The notes beneath the pieces are model-generated. The model saw nothing but the letters and a program-made list of their open reading frames with translations, was not told the origin of the DNA and searched no databases. A stretch of 64,000 bases of DNA, taken from positions 47,027 to 111,026 of the forward strand of contig CAMDEM010000005.1 in NCBI GenBank assembly GCA_945896675.1, in the 5' to 3' direction. Positions 10,108-20,354 of this stretch are shown piece by piece. Source of the stretch: Cyanobium sp. NIES-981 (GTDB lineage: Bacteria; Cyanobacteriota; Cyanobacteriia; PCC-6307; Cyanobiaceae). A program made the translations under genes and the position numbers. Numbering within the stretch: the first letter of the stretch is position 1; the number at the start of each line of letters is the position of its first letter.

Positions 10108-10815
10108 ATGCCCCCCTTGCCTGACATCACCTCCCCCGGGATCACCCCGGGCGACCTGTTGGCCGCCGACCAGGCCGCCCAGGTCCTCGGTCCTGGTGGG
10201 GATTTGGCCCCGGAAACCGATCAAGATGGCTACAAGCGACGCATGGCCCGCCGCAAGGAGGTCCAACAACAGCGCGTCGGCGAGCGGAACCTGGAAAAGG
10301 GCCTGGTGATGGTCTTCACCGGTGATGGCAAGGGCAAAACCACCGCCGCCCTGGGCCTGGTGTTGCGCACCCTGGGCCATGGCGACCAGGTGGCCGTGGT
10401 CCAGTTCATCAAGGGGGGCTGGCAGCCCGGGGAGGCCAAGGCCCTGGCCCTCTTCGGCGAAGCCCTGCACTGGCATGCCCTCGGCGAAGGCTTCACCTGG
10501 GAAACCCAGGACCGGGATCGGGATCGGGAATTGGTCCAGCAGGCCTGGCAGACATCGCTCACCTACTTGGCCGATCCAGGGCGCAAGTTGGTGGTGCTCG
10601 ATGAGGTCAACGTGGCCCTGAAGCTGGGCTATCTCGCCGTGGAGCAGGTGATCGAAGGCCTCTCCCTCAGGCCCGAGCTAACCCACGTGGCCCTCACGGG
10701 CCGGGGGGCACCAGCGGCCTTGGTGGAGCGGGCTGACCTGGTAACGGAGATGAAACTGGTGCGCCATCCCTTCCGGGAGCAGGGAGTCAAGGCCCAACGG
10801 GGCATTGAGTTTTAG
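10108..10815 (+). CDS. cobO: cob(I)alamin adenosyltransferase
   Basis: The 235-residue CobO/BtuR-type enzyme adenosylates corrinoids with ATP in the last part of cobalamin synthesis. The P-loop is FTGDGKGKTTAALG (about residues 70-83), followed by VAVVQFIKGGW and VVLDEVNVAL, all typical of the family. About 60 N-terminal residues, Asp/Pro-rich then basic, precede the domain. The gene starts 50 bp after the recombinase stop. cobK, also in corrin synthesis, lies at about 31-32 kb, so the pathway genes are scattered. Confidence 0.95.
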   Translation: MPPLPDITSPGITPGDLLAADQAAQVLGPGGDLAPETDQDGYKRRMARRKEVQQQRVGERNLEKGLVMVFTGDGKGKTTAALGLVLRTLGHGDQVAVVQFIKGGWQPGEAKALALFGEALHWHALGEGFTWETQDRDRDRELVQQAWQTSLTYLADPGRKLVVLDEVNVALKLGYLAVEQVIEGLSLRPELTHVALTGRGAPAALVERADLVTEMKLVRHPFREQGVKAQRGIEF

Positions 10816-10885
10816 GGGGCGGTTGTGACTGCGGTAACGGTTTGGCAGGCAGGCCGCAGGGCCGTTGCTACGGTCAGGCAAATAA

Positions 10886-11605
<720 letters not shown>

Positions 11606-11624
11606 ACGAGAGCCGAGAATCGCC

Positions 11625-12164
11625 ATGGATTTGGACGCCAGTATGAGCAAGTCGCTGGAATCAACCCAGCGCACTTTCAACACAATCCGCACCGGCCGGG
11701 CAAACCCTTCCCTGCTGGACAAGGTCAGCGTGGAGTACTACGGCGCAGACACCCCCTTGAAGTCGCTCGCGACCATCTCCACCCCCGACGCCCAAACGAT
11801 CCAGATCCAGCCCTTTGATGGCAGCTCCATGGGCTTGATCGAGAAGGCCATCTCCTTGAGTGATTTAGGGCTCACCCCCAACAACGACGGCAAGGTGATT
11901 CGGATCAATATCCCCCCCCTCACCGAGGAACGCCGAAAAGAATTCTGCAAACTGGCCGCGAAATATGCCGAGGAGGGCAAGGTGGCCCTGCGTAATGTGC
12001 GGCGCGACGCCATCGATCGCATCAAAAAGCAAGAAAAGGATGGCGATCTCTCAGAGGATCAAAGCCGTGATGAACAGGAGAAGGTCCAAAAGGTGACCGA
12101 CAAGTTCATTACCCAGCTCGAAAAACTGTTGGCCGAAAAAGAAAAAGACATCCTCAAGGTTTGA
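11625..12164 (+). CDS. frr: ribosome recycling factor
   Basis: I chose the ATG at 11625 ([14 protein letters not shown]), giving 179 codons plus stop. The open frame extends upstream inside pyrH but is not needed. Conserved features are [24 protein letters not shown], and the long helical end [19 protein letters not shown]. The protein splits post-termination ribosomes together with EF-G. The stop TGA overlaps the TTG start of the next gene. Confidence 0.97.
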   Translation: MDLDASMSKSLESTQRTFNTIRTGRANPSLLDKVSVEYYGADTPLKSLATISTPDAQTIQIQPFDGSSMGLIEKAISLSDLGLTPNNDGKVIRINIPPLTEERRKEFCKLAAKYAEEGKVALRNVRRDAIDRIKKQEKDGDLSEDQSRDEQEKVQKVTDKFITQLEKLLAEKEKDILKV

Positions 12165-13327
12165 GCCAGTCCCTCAAACCGCCCACCCCTCCCTGGGATG
12201 TGGTCGTTGTTGGCGGCGGGGCTGCCGGCGCAGCTGCCGCCTTCCACCTCGCCAAGGGCGGACGCTCGGTGGTGGTGCTCGAACAGCAACGCTTGCCCCG
12301 CAGCAAACCCTGTGGTGGCGGCATGGCCGCATCGGTGCAGCGGCTTTTTCCCTTCGATCTGAGTCCTGCCGTTGACTCGGTGATCGAACAGGTGCGCTTC
12401 AGCTGGTGCCTGGCGGATCCGGTTACGGCGGTCCTGCCGGGGGATGCCCCCTTTTGGATCGTTCGCCGCACCGTGCTCGATGCCTACCTAATCGAGCACG
12501 CCAAGGCTGCGGGTGCCACCGTTGTCGAAGCCACCACGGTGCTATCGGCCGCCCGCGAAGGCGACCATTGGCTCGTTCGAAGCGAAGCCGGCGACTACCG
12601 CAGCCGGGCTGTGGTGATTGCCGATGGATCGGGCTCCCAGTTGGCAGCACAGCTGGGGCTGGGGCCCGCGAAACCCCGGTTTGCCTCCACCGTGTCGGTG
12701 GATCTGGAGGGCCCGGTGGCCGAAAAACACACGGCCTACTTTGAATTTGGCTTGGTCCGCCATGGCTTTTGCTGGGCCTTCCCGAGGGAAGGGGGCTACA
12801 GCATTGGAGTGGGCACCTTTATTGGCCGCGAGGCCGCCGATAGCGATGCAGTGCTGTCCCAACTGCTCCCCAGCCTTGGCTTTCCCGCCGATGCTGGCCA
12901 GCGGCGCTCCGGCCAGCTGCGGATTTGGGATGGGCACCATGCCCTCCATGGCAGCGGCCCAACGGCAGGGGCCGTGGCCATTGGCGATGCGGCCTCCCTC
13001 TGCGATCCATTCCTAGCCGAAGGGCTGAGGCCCGCCCTGCTCAGCGGCTGCCGGGCCGCCACAGCTCTCGAGCGTTGGCTGGGCGGGGATGCCAAGGCGC
13101 TGGAGGACTACAGCACCCAAATGAAACGCGAATGGGGCGATTCGATGGCCTGGGGCAAGCGCATCGCCCAGGTCTTCTATCGCCTGCCGAAGGTGGGCTA
13201 TCAACTGGGGGTCAAGCGCCCTACGGCACCCCAGCGCATTGGCCAAATCCTCTCGGGCGACATGGGCTACGGCGACATCGCCCAACGGGTGATCAAGCGA
13301 CTCCTATTTCAACGGAAGGGGGCCTAG
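12161..13327 (+). CDS. geranylgeranyl-reductase-family FAD oxidoreductase
   Basis: The 388-residue flavoprotein has an N-terminal FAD site [20 protein letters not shown] and the CGGGM segment near residue 50, as in ChlP/GGR-family enzymes. The second FAD contact is [21 protein letters not shown]. It may saturate isoprenoid chains or oxidise another lipid or quinone. It need not be chlP itself, so no symbol is given. The TTG start at 12161 overlaps the frr stop, suggesting coupling. Its stop TAG shares the palindrome CTAG with the stop of the convergent cNMP gene. Confidence 0.85.
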   Translation: MSQSLKPPTPPWDVVVVGGGAAGAAAAFHLAKGGRSVVVLEQQRLPRSKPCGGGMAASVQRLFPFDLSPAVDSVIEQVRFSWCLADPVTAVLPGDAPFWIVRRTVLDAYLIEHAKAAGATVVEATTVLSAAREGDHWLVRSEAGDYRSRAVVIADGSGSQLAAQLGLGPAKPRFASTVSVDLEGPVAEKHTAYFEFGLVRHGFCWAFPREGGYSIGVGTFIGREAADSDAVLSQLLPSLGFPADAGQRRSGQLRIWDGHHALHGSGPTAGAVAIGDAASLCDPFLAEGLRPALLSGCRAATALERWLGGDAKALEDYSTQMKREWGDSMAWGKRIAQVFYRLPKVGYQLGVKRPTAPQRIGQILSGDMGYGDIAQRVIKRLLFQRKGA

Positions 13328-13707
13328 CCCTTTGTGCAGTCCTTGAGCTGGCGCAGCCGTTGATCAATCGAGCCCAGCAGCTCGATGGCAAACATCGGCG
13401 ATTCCTGCACGGCAAACAGGAATTTCTCCCGGTTCATCCGCAGGATTTTGCAGCGGCTGAGGGCCTTGGCATTGCCATAGCGGCGGTGTTCGCTGGTCAC
13501 CAAAGCTCCGGCGCCAAACACGTCGCCGGCATTGATCTGCTCCTGGCCCTGGTCGCCATTCCAGCTGAGTTCCACGGACCCCTCAAGCAGGCCGAACATG
13601 CAGTTGCCCGACTCCCCGGAGGCAAAGATCAGCTCCCCTTCCTCGACGGTGATCACCTCACCGGTGCTGGCGAGGGCGCGCATGGTGTCGAGGGCATTCA
13701 TCAGCAA
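13324..13707 (-). CDS. cyclic-nucleotide-binding-domain protein without effector domain
   Basis: The 127-residue protein is little more than one cNMP-binding beta-roll (ITVEEGELIFASGESGNCMF, then LLEGSVEL, then AGDVFGAGALV) followed by a short helix. No DNA-binding HTH is present. The phosphate-binding cassette normally has a RTA/S motif; here the region reads VTSEHRRYGNAKAL, so nucleotide binding is uncertain. It could be a stand-alone sensor module. The stop codon shares bases with that of the convergent FAD gene. Confidence 0.85.
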   Translation of the reverse strand: MLMNALDTMRALASTGEVITVEEGELIFASGESGNCMFGLLEGSVELSWNGDQGQEQINAGDVFGAGALVTSEHRRYGNAKALSRCKILRMNREKFLFAVQESPMFAIELLGSIDQRLRQLKDCTKG

Positions 13708-13751
13708 CGGGGAGTAATGGGGGAATCTTTATCCACAGAGCCCAACCAAGG

Positions 13752-14924
13752 TCAAGGGGTAGGGAAGCCCAAGGCGGCGCCGAGGCCTGCTTGCACATCC
13801 GTGGGCATCAGCCTGCCATCCTGATCGGTATCGAGGGCATCGAAGACCGCATCGCTACCCAACCATTCCTCGCGGCTGATGCAGCCATCGCCATCAAGGT
13901 CATTGAGCAGAAGTATTTCGTGTACCGCGTGGCCGAAGGCGGCCCCCCCTTCTAGTTGGGCAAGGCGGTGGGCGAGCTGGGCCTCCAGGGTTTCGATGGC
14001 CTTGGTGAACCCTCGGATGCCCTCGTCCAGCTTTTCCGTTGCCATGGTGTCGGCGTGCAGCATCGCCCGGAAGGCCACCTCATCGAGGTGAATCTGCTCC
14101 TGGGTGGGCTTGGGATCAAAGGAGTTGAGCTTGCGATCCAATTCCCCCTCGGTTTGCCGCAGTTGGTCGAGCAAGCCTGGTGAAATGGTGAGCAAATCGC
14201 ATCCCGCCAGCTCGATGATTTCGTCGGTGTTGCGGAAACTCGCCCCCATCACCTCGGTTTTGTAGCCATAGGTTTTGAAATAGTTGAAGATCTGGCTCAC
14301 GGAAAGCACGCCGGGATCTTCCGGTCCTGGATAACTCGATCGGCCGGTGCTTTTCTTGAACCAGTCCAGAATTCGCCCCACAAATGGGGAAATCAGGGTC
14401 ACCCCTGCTTCAGCACAGGCGACAGCCTGGGCAAAGCCAAAGAGCAGGGTGAGGTTGCAATGGATGCCCTCGCGCTCCAGTTTTTCAGCGGCCTTGATGC
14501 CTTCCCAGGTGGAAGCAATTTTGATCAATACCCGATCGGTGCCAATCCCGGCCATCCGATACAAACCAATCAGCTTGCGAGCCTTTGCGATGGTGGCTTC
14601 GGTGTCGTAACTGAGGCGCGCATCCACCTCGGTTGAGACCCGACCCGGCACGATCTTGAGAATCTCCTTACCAAAGGTGACGCAAATTTCATCCAAGGCC
14701 TCCCGCACCACCTGCTCGGCAGAGGCATCGGCTCCCATCACATCGCGACTTTCCTTCAAGGAACGGTCGATCAAATCTTGATAGGTTGGAATCTGGGCCG
14801 CGGCCAAGATCAGGGATGGATTGGTGGTGGCGTCGCGGGGGGTGAACTGCTTGATCGCGTCGATGTCTCCGGTATCGGCCACCACCACGGTCATGGCGGC
14901 GAGTTGATCGAGCAGATTGGCCAT
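13752..14924 (-). CDS. tal: transaldolase with C-terminal EF-hand pair
   Basis: Residues 1 to about 325 form a class-TalB barrel: [15 protein letters not shown], the Schiff-base Lys in [12 protein letters not shown], and [18 protein letters not shown]. It exchanges a dihydroxyacetone unit in the pentose phosphate pathway. The last about 55 residues add two calcium-binding loops, [12 protein letters not shown] and [12 protein letters not shown]. This fusion is known from cyanobacterial transaldolases. Calcium control is plausible but not shown by sequence alone. Confidence 0.96.
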   Translation of the reverse strand: MANLLDQLAAMTVVVADTGDIDAIKQFTPRDATTNPSLILAAAQIPTYQDLIDRSLKESRDVMGADASAEQVVREALDEICVTFGKEILKIVPGRVSTEVDARLSYDTEATIAKARKLIGLYRMAGIGTDRVLIKIASTWEGIKAAEKLEREGIHCNLTLLFGFAQAVACAEAGVTLISPFVGRILDWFKKSTGRSSYPGPEDPGVLSVSQIFNYFKTYGYKTEVMGASFRNTDEIIELAGCDLLTISPGLLDQLRQTEGELDRKLNSFDPKPTQEQIHLDEVAFRAMLHADTMATEKLDEGIRGFTKAIETLEAQLAHRLAQLEGGAAFGHAVHEILLLNDLDGDGCISREEWLGSDAVFDALDTDQDGRLMPTDVQAGLGAALGFPTP

Positions 14925-15071
14925 CGGCGTGCAGTTGGGGCATACCCCTTGGTGTTGTCACGCTAGCCAGTGCCCTGGGCAAAGCCCTCCTGCCTTGGCC
15001 AAGCTTGAGGGAACGCCAACAAAAGGGACGTCCACCCAGGGAAGGTCAACAAAACGACCAGCCCAAGCCCC

Positions 15072-16922
15072 CTAACCGCGCAAAGCCGCAGGGGGCTTGG
15101 CGGAGATGGGCAGTTTTGTGGGCACCGACGGGGCGATGCGCTGGAGCACGAGCAACGCCTCGATGATCTGCTTGGCCACGGGGACAGCCACCGTGGATCC
15201 ATAGGCATTGCCGCCCTGGGGTTCATCCACGACGACCAGAACCACATAGCGGGGATCATCAATGGGGAGATGGGCCACGAAACTGCAGATCCGGGCCCCC
15301 GGGATGTAGACGCCCCTTTCGGCCTTTTGGGCGGTACCGGTCTTACCCCCGATGCGATATCCCGGAATGCGGGCACCCTTGCCGCTGCCCTTTTCCACCA
15401 CACTCTCCATCCAGCGCATCACCGTTTGGGTAACCCCTGGATCAAGCAGGGGAACCCCACTGTTGGGGGCCGGGCTGGCAAGGGCATCTCCGGAGCGCAG
15501 CCCCCGGGTGATGTGGGGGCTCACCAAGCGTCCGCCATTGGCGAGCATGGCGTGCAATTGCAGCAGTTTCAACGGCGTGAGGGAGAAGCCCTGGCCGAAG
15601 GAAGCCACCGCCGATTCGATCGGTTGGCCCACGAAATCGGCCTTGGTCTTCAGCTCTCCGGCCACGGCGCCTGGCAGGTCGGTGTCGGGCGTGGCATCGA
15701 TGCCAAAGGTGCGCATCCATTGCCAAAAGCGATCCCGCTTGACGTGCTTCATGGCCTGGACCATGCCGATGTTGCTCGAAACCTGAAGCAAGGTGGGGAA
15801 ATCAATCACCCCATTGCCCTTACGGTCGTGGTTGAAGATCGGCCAACCGCCAATCGAGAGGCGGCCGTTATCGATCACCTTGCCGTTGGGATCAATGGCC
15901 CGCTCCTGCAGGGCAATCGCCAAATTGATCGGCTTGAAGGTGGAGCCTGGTTCGTAGAGGTCTTGCACCGACCACTCGCGGAACAGCCCCGGCTTGAACT
16001 TCCAGAAGGTGTTGGGGTTGTAGGTGGGGGTGGAGGCGAGGGCGAGGATTTCGCCGTTGCGCACATCCATCACCAGGGCAGCCCCGCGCTTGGCATGCCA
16101 TTGCTTCACCTGTTGGATGAGGGCCTGTTGGGCCACCTGTTGCAGCCGGGCATCCAGGGTGAGCTGCAGGCGCAGGTCATCGCCATAGAGGGAGCCCGCT
16201 GACAGGCCTGCCGGCAGGGGGGTGCCATCGGCGCCCCGCAACATGCGCAGCGGGGTCTCATGGCGCTTGAGATCCCTGTTTCGGCTTTGCTCGAGCCCGG
16301 CCTGGGGAACTCTCTCGAGGTTCAAGAAGCCGACCACATTGGCGAACAGACTCCCCTGGGGATAGATCCGATGGGGGTAGGCCTCCAAATCCAGGCCGCT
16401 AATCCCCAAGGCCCTCACCCGACCGGCGGTTTCCGGATCAAGGTCGGTGGCCAACTTGACACCGCTGCGCTTGCTCGCCATGGCCGAGAGCAGGGTGGTC
16501 TTGGGCACCGCCAAGACGCCCGCCAGCTTGGTGGCCACGTCCTGGGCTGGACGAACCTTCAGGGGGGCATCGCCTGGGAAGTTGAAATAGCGGGGATGGG
16601 CCCAAAGGGTGAAGCGCTCCTCATCGAGGGCCACGAGGCTGCCGGTGCGGTCAACGATCGTGCGGCGCTCACCGATGGGATTAATCGACTTGGTTTGGAT
16701 CGAGCGGGCCCGGGCTTCGAGGTTGCCCCCCTCCACCAATTGGAGCCAAGCGAGCCTGATGCCAAGCCCGCCCAACCCGGCGCACAGCAACAAATAAACG
16801 GCGATGAGCCGTCTGGCTGGCACTGGCTGCAGCGCCAAAACCCGATGGTCCTGGCGAGGCCCCTTTGGCGCCCTAGGGCGGCGGCTGGCTCGAACGGGAG
16901 GTGCGGGAGGTCGGGGCGCCAT
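15072..16922 (-). CDS. ftsI: septal peptidoglycan transpeptidase (PBP2/FtsI type)
   Basis: The 616-residue class B penicillin-binding protein crosslinks peptidoglycan at the division site. A basic cytoplasmic tail is followed by one membrane helix (LIAVYLLLCAGLGGLGIRLAW, about 39-60) and the dimerisation domain. The active-site motifs are SxxK with Ser327 (GSTFKP), SxN at 382-384 (VSSNIG) and KTG at 527-529 (GGKTGTAQ). It begins 11 bp after the ftsL-like gene, so the pair is probably co-transcribed. Confidence 0.96.
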   Translation of the reverse strand: MAPRPPAPPVRASRRPRAPKGPRQDHRVLALQPVPARRLIAVYLLLCAGLGGLGIRLAWLQLVEGGNLEARARSIQTKSINPIGERRTIVDRTGSLVALDEERFTLWAHPRYFNFPGDAPLKVRPAQDVATKLAGVLAVPKTTLLSAMASKRSGVKLATDLDPETAGRVRALGISGLDLEAYPHRIYPQGSLFANVVGFLNLERVPQAGLEQSRNRDLKRHETPLRMLRGADGTPLPAGLSAGSLYGDDLRLQLTLDARLQQVAQQALIQQVKQWHAKRGAALVMDVRNGEILALASTPTYNPNTFWKFKPGLFREWSVQDLYEPGSTFKPINLAIALQERAIDPNGKVIDNGRLSIGGWPIFNHDRKGNGVIDFPTLLQVSSNIGMVQAMKHVKRDRFWQWMRTFGIDATPDTDLPGAVAGELKTKADFVGQPIESAVASFGQGFSLTPLKLLQLHAMLANGGRLVSPHITRGLRSGDALASPAPNSGVPLLDPGVTQTVMRWMESVVEKGSGKGARIPGYRIGGKTGTAQKAERGVYIPGARICSFVAHLPIDDPRYVVLVVVDEPQGGNAYGSTVAVPVAKQIIEALLVLQRIAPSVPTKLPISAKPPAALRG

Positions 16923-16933
16923 TCAGTGGCCGA

Positions 16934-17410
16934 TCAATAGCCGGAGCGGATCGGAGCCATTTGGATGCTGGTGAGGAGGGCCGCCGCCTGGGACTGGGGA
17001 CTCTTCTGTACCGATGGCAGGTAGATGAGGTTCTCGCTGTTGGTGGGCACCAGCTGGCCAGGGCGCTTGACGGCGCCGAGGTGATGCTGCTCCAAGACCG
17101 CAGCCGATTCCTGCATCCGCTGGCCGAGCCCCTGGGAGGCTTCCAGTTGCTCGTAGTTGCGACCCCATTGGGTTTGCCAATGCAAGGTGAGCCCACTCAA
17201 GGTCAACATGCAAAGGCCGAGACCAACCAAGGTGCCGTCGGCGGCGCGATGGAAGCCAGCCAGCAAGGGTGAGCGACGTTCAACCTTGCGGCCCGACAGG
17301 GAACCCTGCAGGAGCTGGAGGGCCCGCTTGCCCTGGCCTAGCTGGGGGCTGGATCGCCGGGGGCGAGGGGCCTGGGGGGCTGCCTGTTGGGAGGTAAACG
17401 AGGCAACCAA
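16934..17410 (-). CDS. FtsL-like single-pass membrane protein
   Basis: The 158-residue protein has a basic cytoplasmic N terminus, one membrane helix (LVGLGLCMLTLSGLTL, about 60-77), then a predicted helical stretch with QTQWGRNYEQLEASQGLGQRM (given in parts: NYEQLEASQGL, QRMQESAAVLEQHH). This topology and its position just upstream of ftsI match FtsL, the divisome partner of FtsI/FtsW. Primary sequence similarity of FtsL is always low, so the call rests on topology and context. Confidence 0.65.
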   Translation of the reverse strand: MVASFTSQQAAPQAPRPRRSSPQLGQGKRALQLLQGSLSGRKVERRSPLLAGFHRAADGTLVGLGLCMLTLSGLTLHWQTQWGRNYEQLEASQGLGQRMQESAAVLEQHHLGAVKRPGQLVPTNSENLIYLPSVQKSPQSQAAALLTSIQMAPIRSGY

Positions 17411-17475
17411 AACTGGGAACTTGCGCTGCGCAAGTGAACCATCCCCAAGGGCCTACAGCAAGGCCTTGACTCGGC

Positions 17476-18951
17476 TTAACCCGCCAACAACAACAAATTG
17501 GCAAAGGTGAGGCCATTCCAGAGACCATGCATCAGCACACTGGGGCCCAGGCGACCGCTCTGCAGGCGGAGCCAACCCAGGCCCAGACCGAGCACAAACA
17601 GGGCTGGCAGCTCCCCCAAGCTGAGGTGGGCAATCCCAAAAACCAGGGCGCTGATCACCACACCCCAAAGCCCCCCATAGCGCTGACCAAGCACCGGCAA
17701 CAGGACACCCCGAAACAGGGTTTCCTCAAACAGGGGTGCCAACACCATGGCAGTGATCGAAAACAACAGCAACGCCCAGGGATTGGTGGTGGTGAGCACC
17801 AGCTCCAACAGGGGATTGCTACCGCTGGCCTTGCTGACCAGCTGATCAAACAGCCAGCCCACCAGGGTGACCAAGGGCAACACCTTCAGCACCTGGATGA
17901 AGGCTTGACGCAGGGCGGAGGCCAAAGGCCGCCAGCGCCATTGCAGCCAGCCCCCTTCCGGCTTGGGTGCCTTCCCCCTCAACTGGGCCCAAAGGATCAA
18001 CAGGGGCAGGCTCATCAACCCCAAATACATGCCCAGAACGGCCACCGCCTGTTGCAGGGCCGGATCGGCTTTGAGAAATCCCAGGCTGTTTTGAAGCACT
18101 GGGGCCAGCAACAGGGGGGTGAGCAGTTCACCGCACACCACAAATCCACCGGCGACAAGCAAGGTCACATCCACCAAATCCAGCGGCGGCCCCACCAGCT
18201 CTGCCACCGGAGGGGCCTTCTGGCGCCAGCGCTGCCAGAGCTCCCTCAGCAAAAACCCGCTGCCCAGCAGCAGCAGCAGCACCGGAGCCGCGCTCAGGCC
18301 CAACAGGCGCAACAACGCGTTTTGGTGCAGGGCGGCTTGGCGTTGGCCGTTGGCGGCGGCGGCGCAAGGGCCCGTTGCAGAGGCCGGTGCACCCAGCTGG
18401 TTCAGCCGATCACAAACCAACTGCTGCTGCAGGGGCGACAGGATCCAGCCGGCTTGCAGATGATCCCCTTGGGACGGGCCCACGGGACTGGTGCCCACTG
18501 AATTGGTGCCCGATGAAACCGCCAGGGAGGCAATCAAGGGGCGTTGCTCTGGCCTGACCTGGCCCATCAGGTCGTCGAAGAGCTGGTTGGCTTTGGCCGA
18601 ATCCCCGGCCTGCTGCACCAGCAACGCCAATTCCAGAACCTGGCGGGGGGGAGCCGGCCCTTCGGACTGGTCGATCTGGTTCTCCAGTTGTTCGCGCAGG
18701 CTCGTGACAGGGGCAACGCCACCCAGCAAACCCTTCAGGGGTGCGGGCAACGCCGGCGCCGCCAGCACGGACAGTTCGAGCTGGCGCAGGGCGAGGGCAT
18801 TGCCCACCGATGGCCGCTGCAAACTGTCCACCAGGCCGTTCAGCCAAAGCAGCGCACTGAGCACCAGGCTCAAGAGCGCCAGCAGGCTTTTCCAAGCCGG
18901 GGTACCCCGAGGGGATCGAGGGGCGCTAGGGCTCAAGGGCAGGGCAAACAA
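17476..18951 (-). CDS. CPBP (Abi) intramembrane metalloprotease
   Basis: The 491-residue membrane protein has an N-terminal region of about 190 residues, several membrane helices, and the CPBP core at the C terminus. The core motifs are EETLFRGVLLPVL (EExxxR), FGIAHLSLGELP (FxxxH) and VLMHGLWNGLTF. These supply the metal-binding Glu and His residues of the Rce1/CPBP family. Bacterial members are linked to prenyl-protein or signal-peptide processing and bacteriocin immunity; the substrate here is unknown. Confidence 0.88.
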   Translation of the reverse strand: MFALPLSPSAPRSPRGTPAWKSLLALLSLVLSALLWLNGLVDSLQRPSVGNALALRQLELSVLAAPALPAPLKGLLGGVAPVTSLREQLENQIDQSEGPAPPRQVLELALLVQQAGDSAKANQLFDDLMGQVRPEQRPLIASLAVSSGTNSVGTSPVGPSQGDHLQAGWILSPLQQQLVCDRLNQLGAPASATGPCAAAANGQRQAALHQNALLRLLGLSAAPVLLLLLGSGFLLRELWQRWRQKAPPVAELVGPPLDLVDVTLLVAGGFVVCGELLTPLLLAPVLQNSLGFLKADPALQQAVAVLGMYLGLMSLPLLILWAQLRGKAPKPEGGWLQWRWRPLASALRQAFIQVLKVLPLVTLVGWLFDQLVSKASGSNPLLELVLTTTNPWALLLFSITAMVLAPLFEETLFRGVLLPVLGQRYGGLWGVVISALVFGIAHLSLGELPALFVLGLGLGWLRLQSGRLGPSVLMHGLWNGLTFANLLLLAG

Positions 18952-19004
18952 CTGGACCCCGATTCTCCTCTCTCATACGATGGCCCGAGAGCAGCCCTAG
19001 AGCC

Positions 19005-20348
19005 GTGCCCCTCCGGATTGTGTTGGTCCGCCACGGGCTAAGCAGCTTCAACATTGAGCACCGCATCCAAGGTCGCGATGACCTGGCCGCACTCACCCCT
19101 GAGGGCTTCGAGCAGGCCCGGGCCACCGGCAGGGCCCTGGTGGATCTCGGCTTTGACCAGGCCTACACCTCCCCCCTAAGGAGAGCAAAGGACACCGCAA
19201 CGGCGCTCCTGGCCGACCAGGGGCAAGCCCTTGAAGCCCAGCTCTGCGACGACCTGCTGGAAATCGATCTGGACCCGTGGAGTGGGCTCCTGCGCAGCGA
19301 AGTCAAGGACCGTTTCCCTGCCCAGGAAGCGCAATGGCGCCAGAGCCCAGAAACAATGGAGCTCAGCCGCGCCGACGGCAGCACCTATGTTCCCCTGCAA
19401 GAACTGTTCCAGCAGGCCGAGCAGTTCAAGCAACGGCTCCTGGCCGAGCAAGCTGAGGGCCTCGATGCCAAGACCGAAAGAACCGTTCTGGTCGTGGGCC
19501 ACAACGCCATCCTGCGCTGCCTGATCTTGTGCCTGCTGGGGTTGCCGCTTACGGGGTTCCGGCGGTTGCGGGTGGACAACTGCTCGATCTCGGTGTTGAA
19601 CCTGGCCCCTGGAGCCGGCGGTGGGACTGCCGTACAGGTCGAATCCCTCAATGGGGTCGGCCACTTGGGGGAACCCATCCCCGCCAAGGGCCCCGGCCCT
19701 CGCCTGGTGTTGGTGCGGCACGGGGAGACCGATTGGAATCGGGAGGGCCGCTTCCAAGGCCAAATCGATATTCCCCTCAACGCCAATGGGCGTGCCCAGG
19801 CCGAGGCGGCCAGCAACGTCCTGGCTCCGGTCTGCATTCAGCGGGCCTACACCAGTTGCATGGCTCGGCCCAGGCAAACCGCTGAAGCGATCCTGGCGGC
19901 CCATCCCGGGGTTCCCCTCACCAGCACCACCGGCCTCGTGGAAATTGGCCATGGTCTGTGGGAAGGCCGCCTGGAACAGGAGATTGCCGAAGGCTGGCCC
20001 GAGCTGCTCGCCGCTTGGAAGCGGGCTCCAGAAACCGTGCAAATGCCCGAAGGGGAAACCATTCACGATGTCTGGGCTCGCTCCCTGGTCACCTGGAATC
20101 GGATTGCAGCCAGCCTGGGCAACGATGAAACCGCCTTGGTGGTTGCCCATGATGCGGTCAACAAGGCCATTCTTTGTGCCCTGTTAGGTCTCACCCCTGC
20201 GGACATCTGGGCGATCAAACAGGGCAACGGGGGCGTCACGGTGATTGATTACCCCAACGGCGCCGGGGAGCGCCCGGTGGTGGCCGCGATGAACCTCACC
20301 TCCCACCTGGGTGGGGTCTTGGATCGCACCGCCGCGGGTGCGCTTTAA
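19005..20348 (+). CDS. tandem-domain histidine phosphatase (phosphoglycerate mutase family)
   Basis: The 447-residue protein (GTG start) contains two complete histidine phosphatase domains. Domain 1 (about 1-200) has VLVRHGLSSFN, the acid in LEIDLDPWSGL and VVGHNAIL. Domain 2 (about 225-447) has VLVRHGETDWN, VEIGHGLWEG and VVAHDAVNK. Both keep the phosphorylated His and the second catalytic His. Cyanobacterial relatives include a phosphoserine phosphatase, so phosphatase activity is more likely than glycolytic mutase. Its stop lies 6 bp before the next start. Confidence 0.88.
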   Translation: MPLRIVLVRHGLSSFNIEHRIQGRDDLAALTPEGFEQARATGRALVDLGFDQAYTSPLRRAKDTATALLADQGQALEAQLCDDLLEIDLDPWSGLLRSEVKDRFPAQEAQWRQSPETMELSRADGSTYVPLQELFQQAEQFKQRLLAEQAEGLDAKTERTVLVVGHNAILRCLILCLLGLPLTGFRRLRVDNCSISVLNLAPGAGGGTAVQVESLNGVGHLGEPIPAKGPGPRLVLVRHGETDWNREGRFQGQIDIPLNANGRAQAEAASNVLAPVCIQRAYTSCMARPRQTAEAILAAHPGVPLTSTTGLVEIGHGLWEGRLEQEIAEGWPELLAAWKRAPETVQMPEGETIHDVWARSLVTWNRIAASLGNDETALVVAHDAVNKAILCALLGLTPADIWAIKQGNGGVTVIDYPNGAGERPVVAAMNLTSHLGGVLDRTAAGAL

Positions 20349-20354
20349 GCCTTG

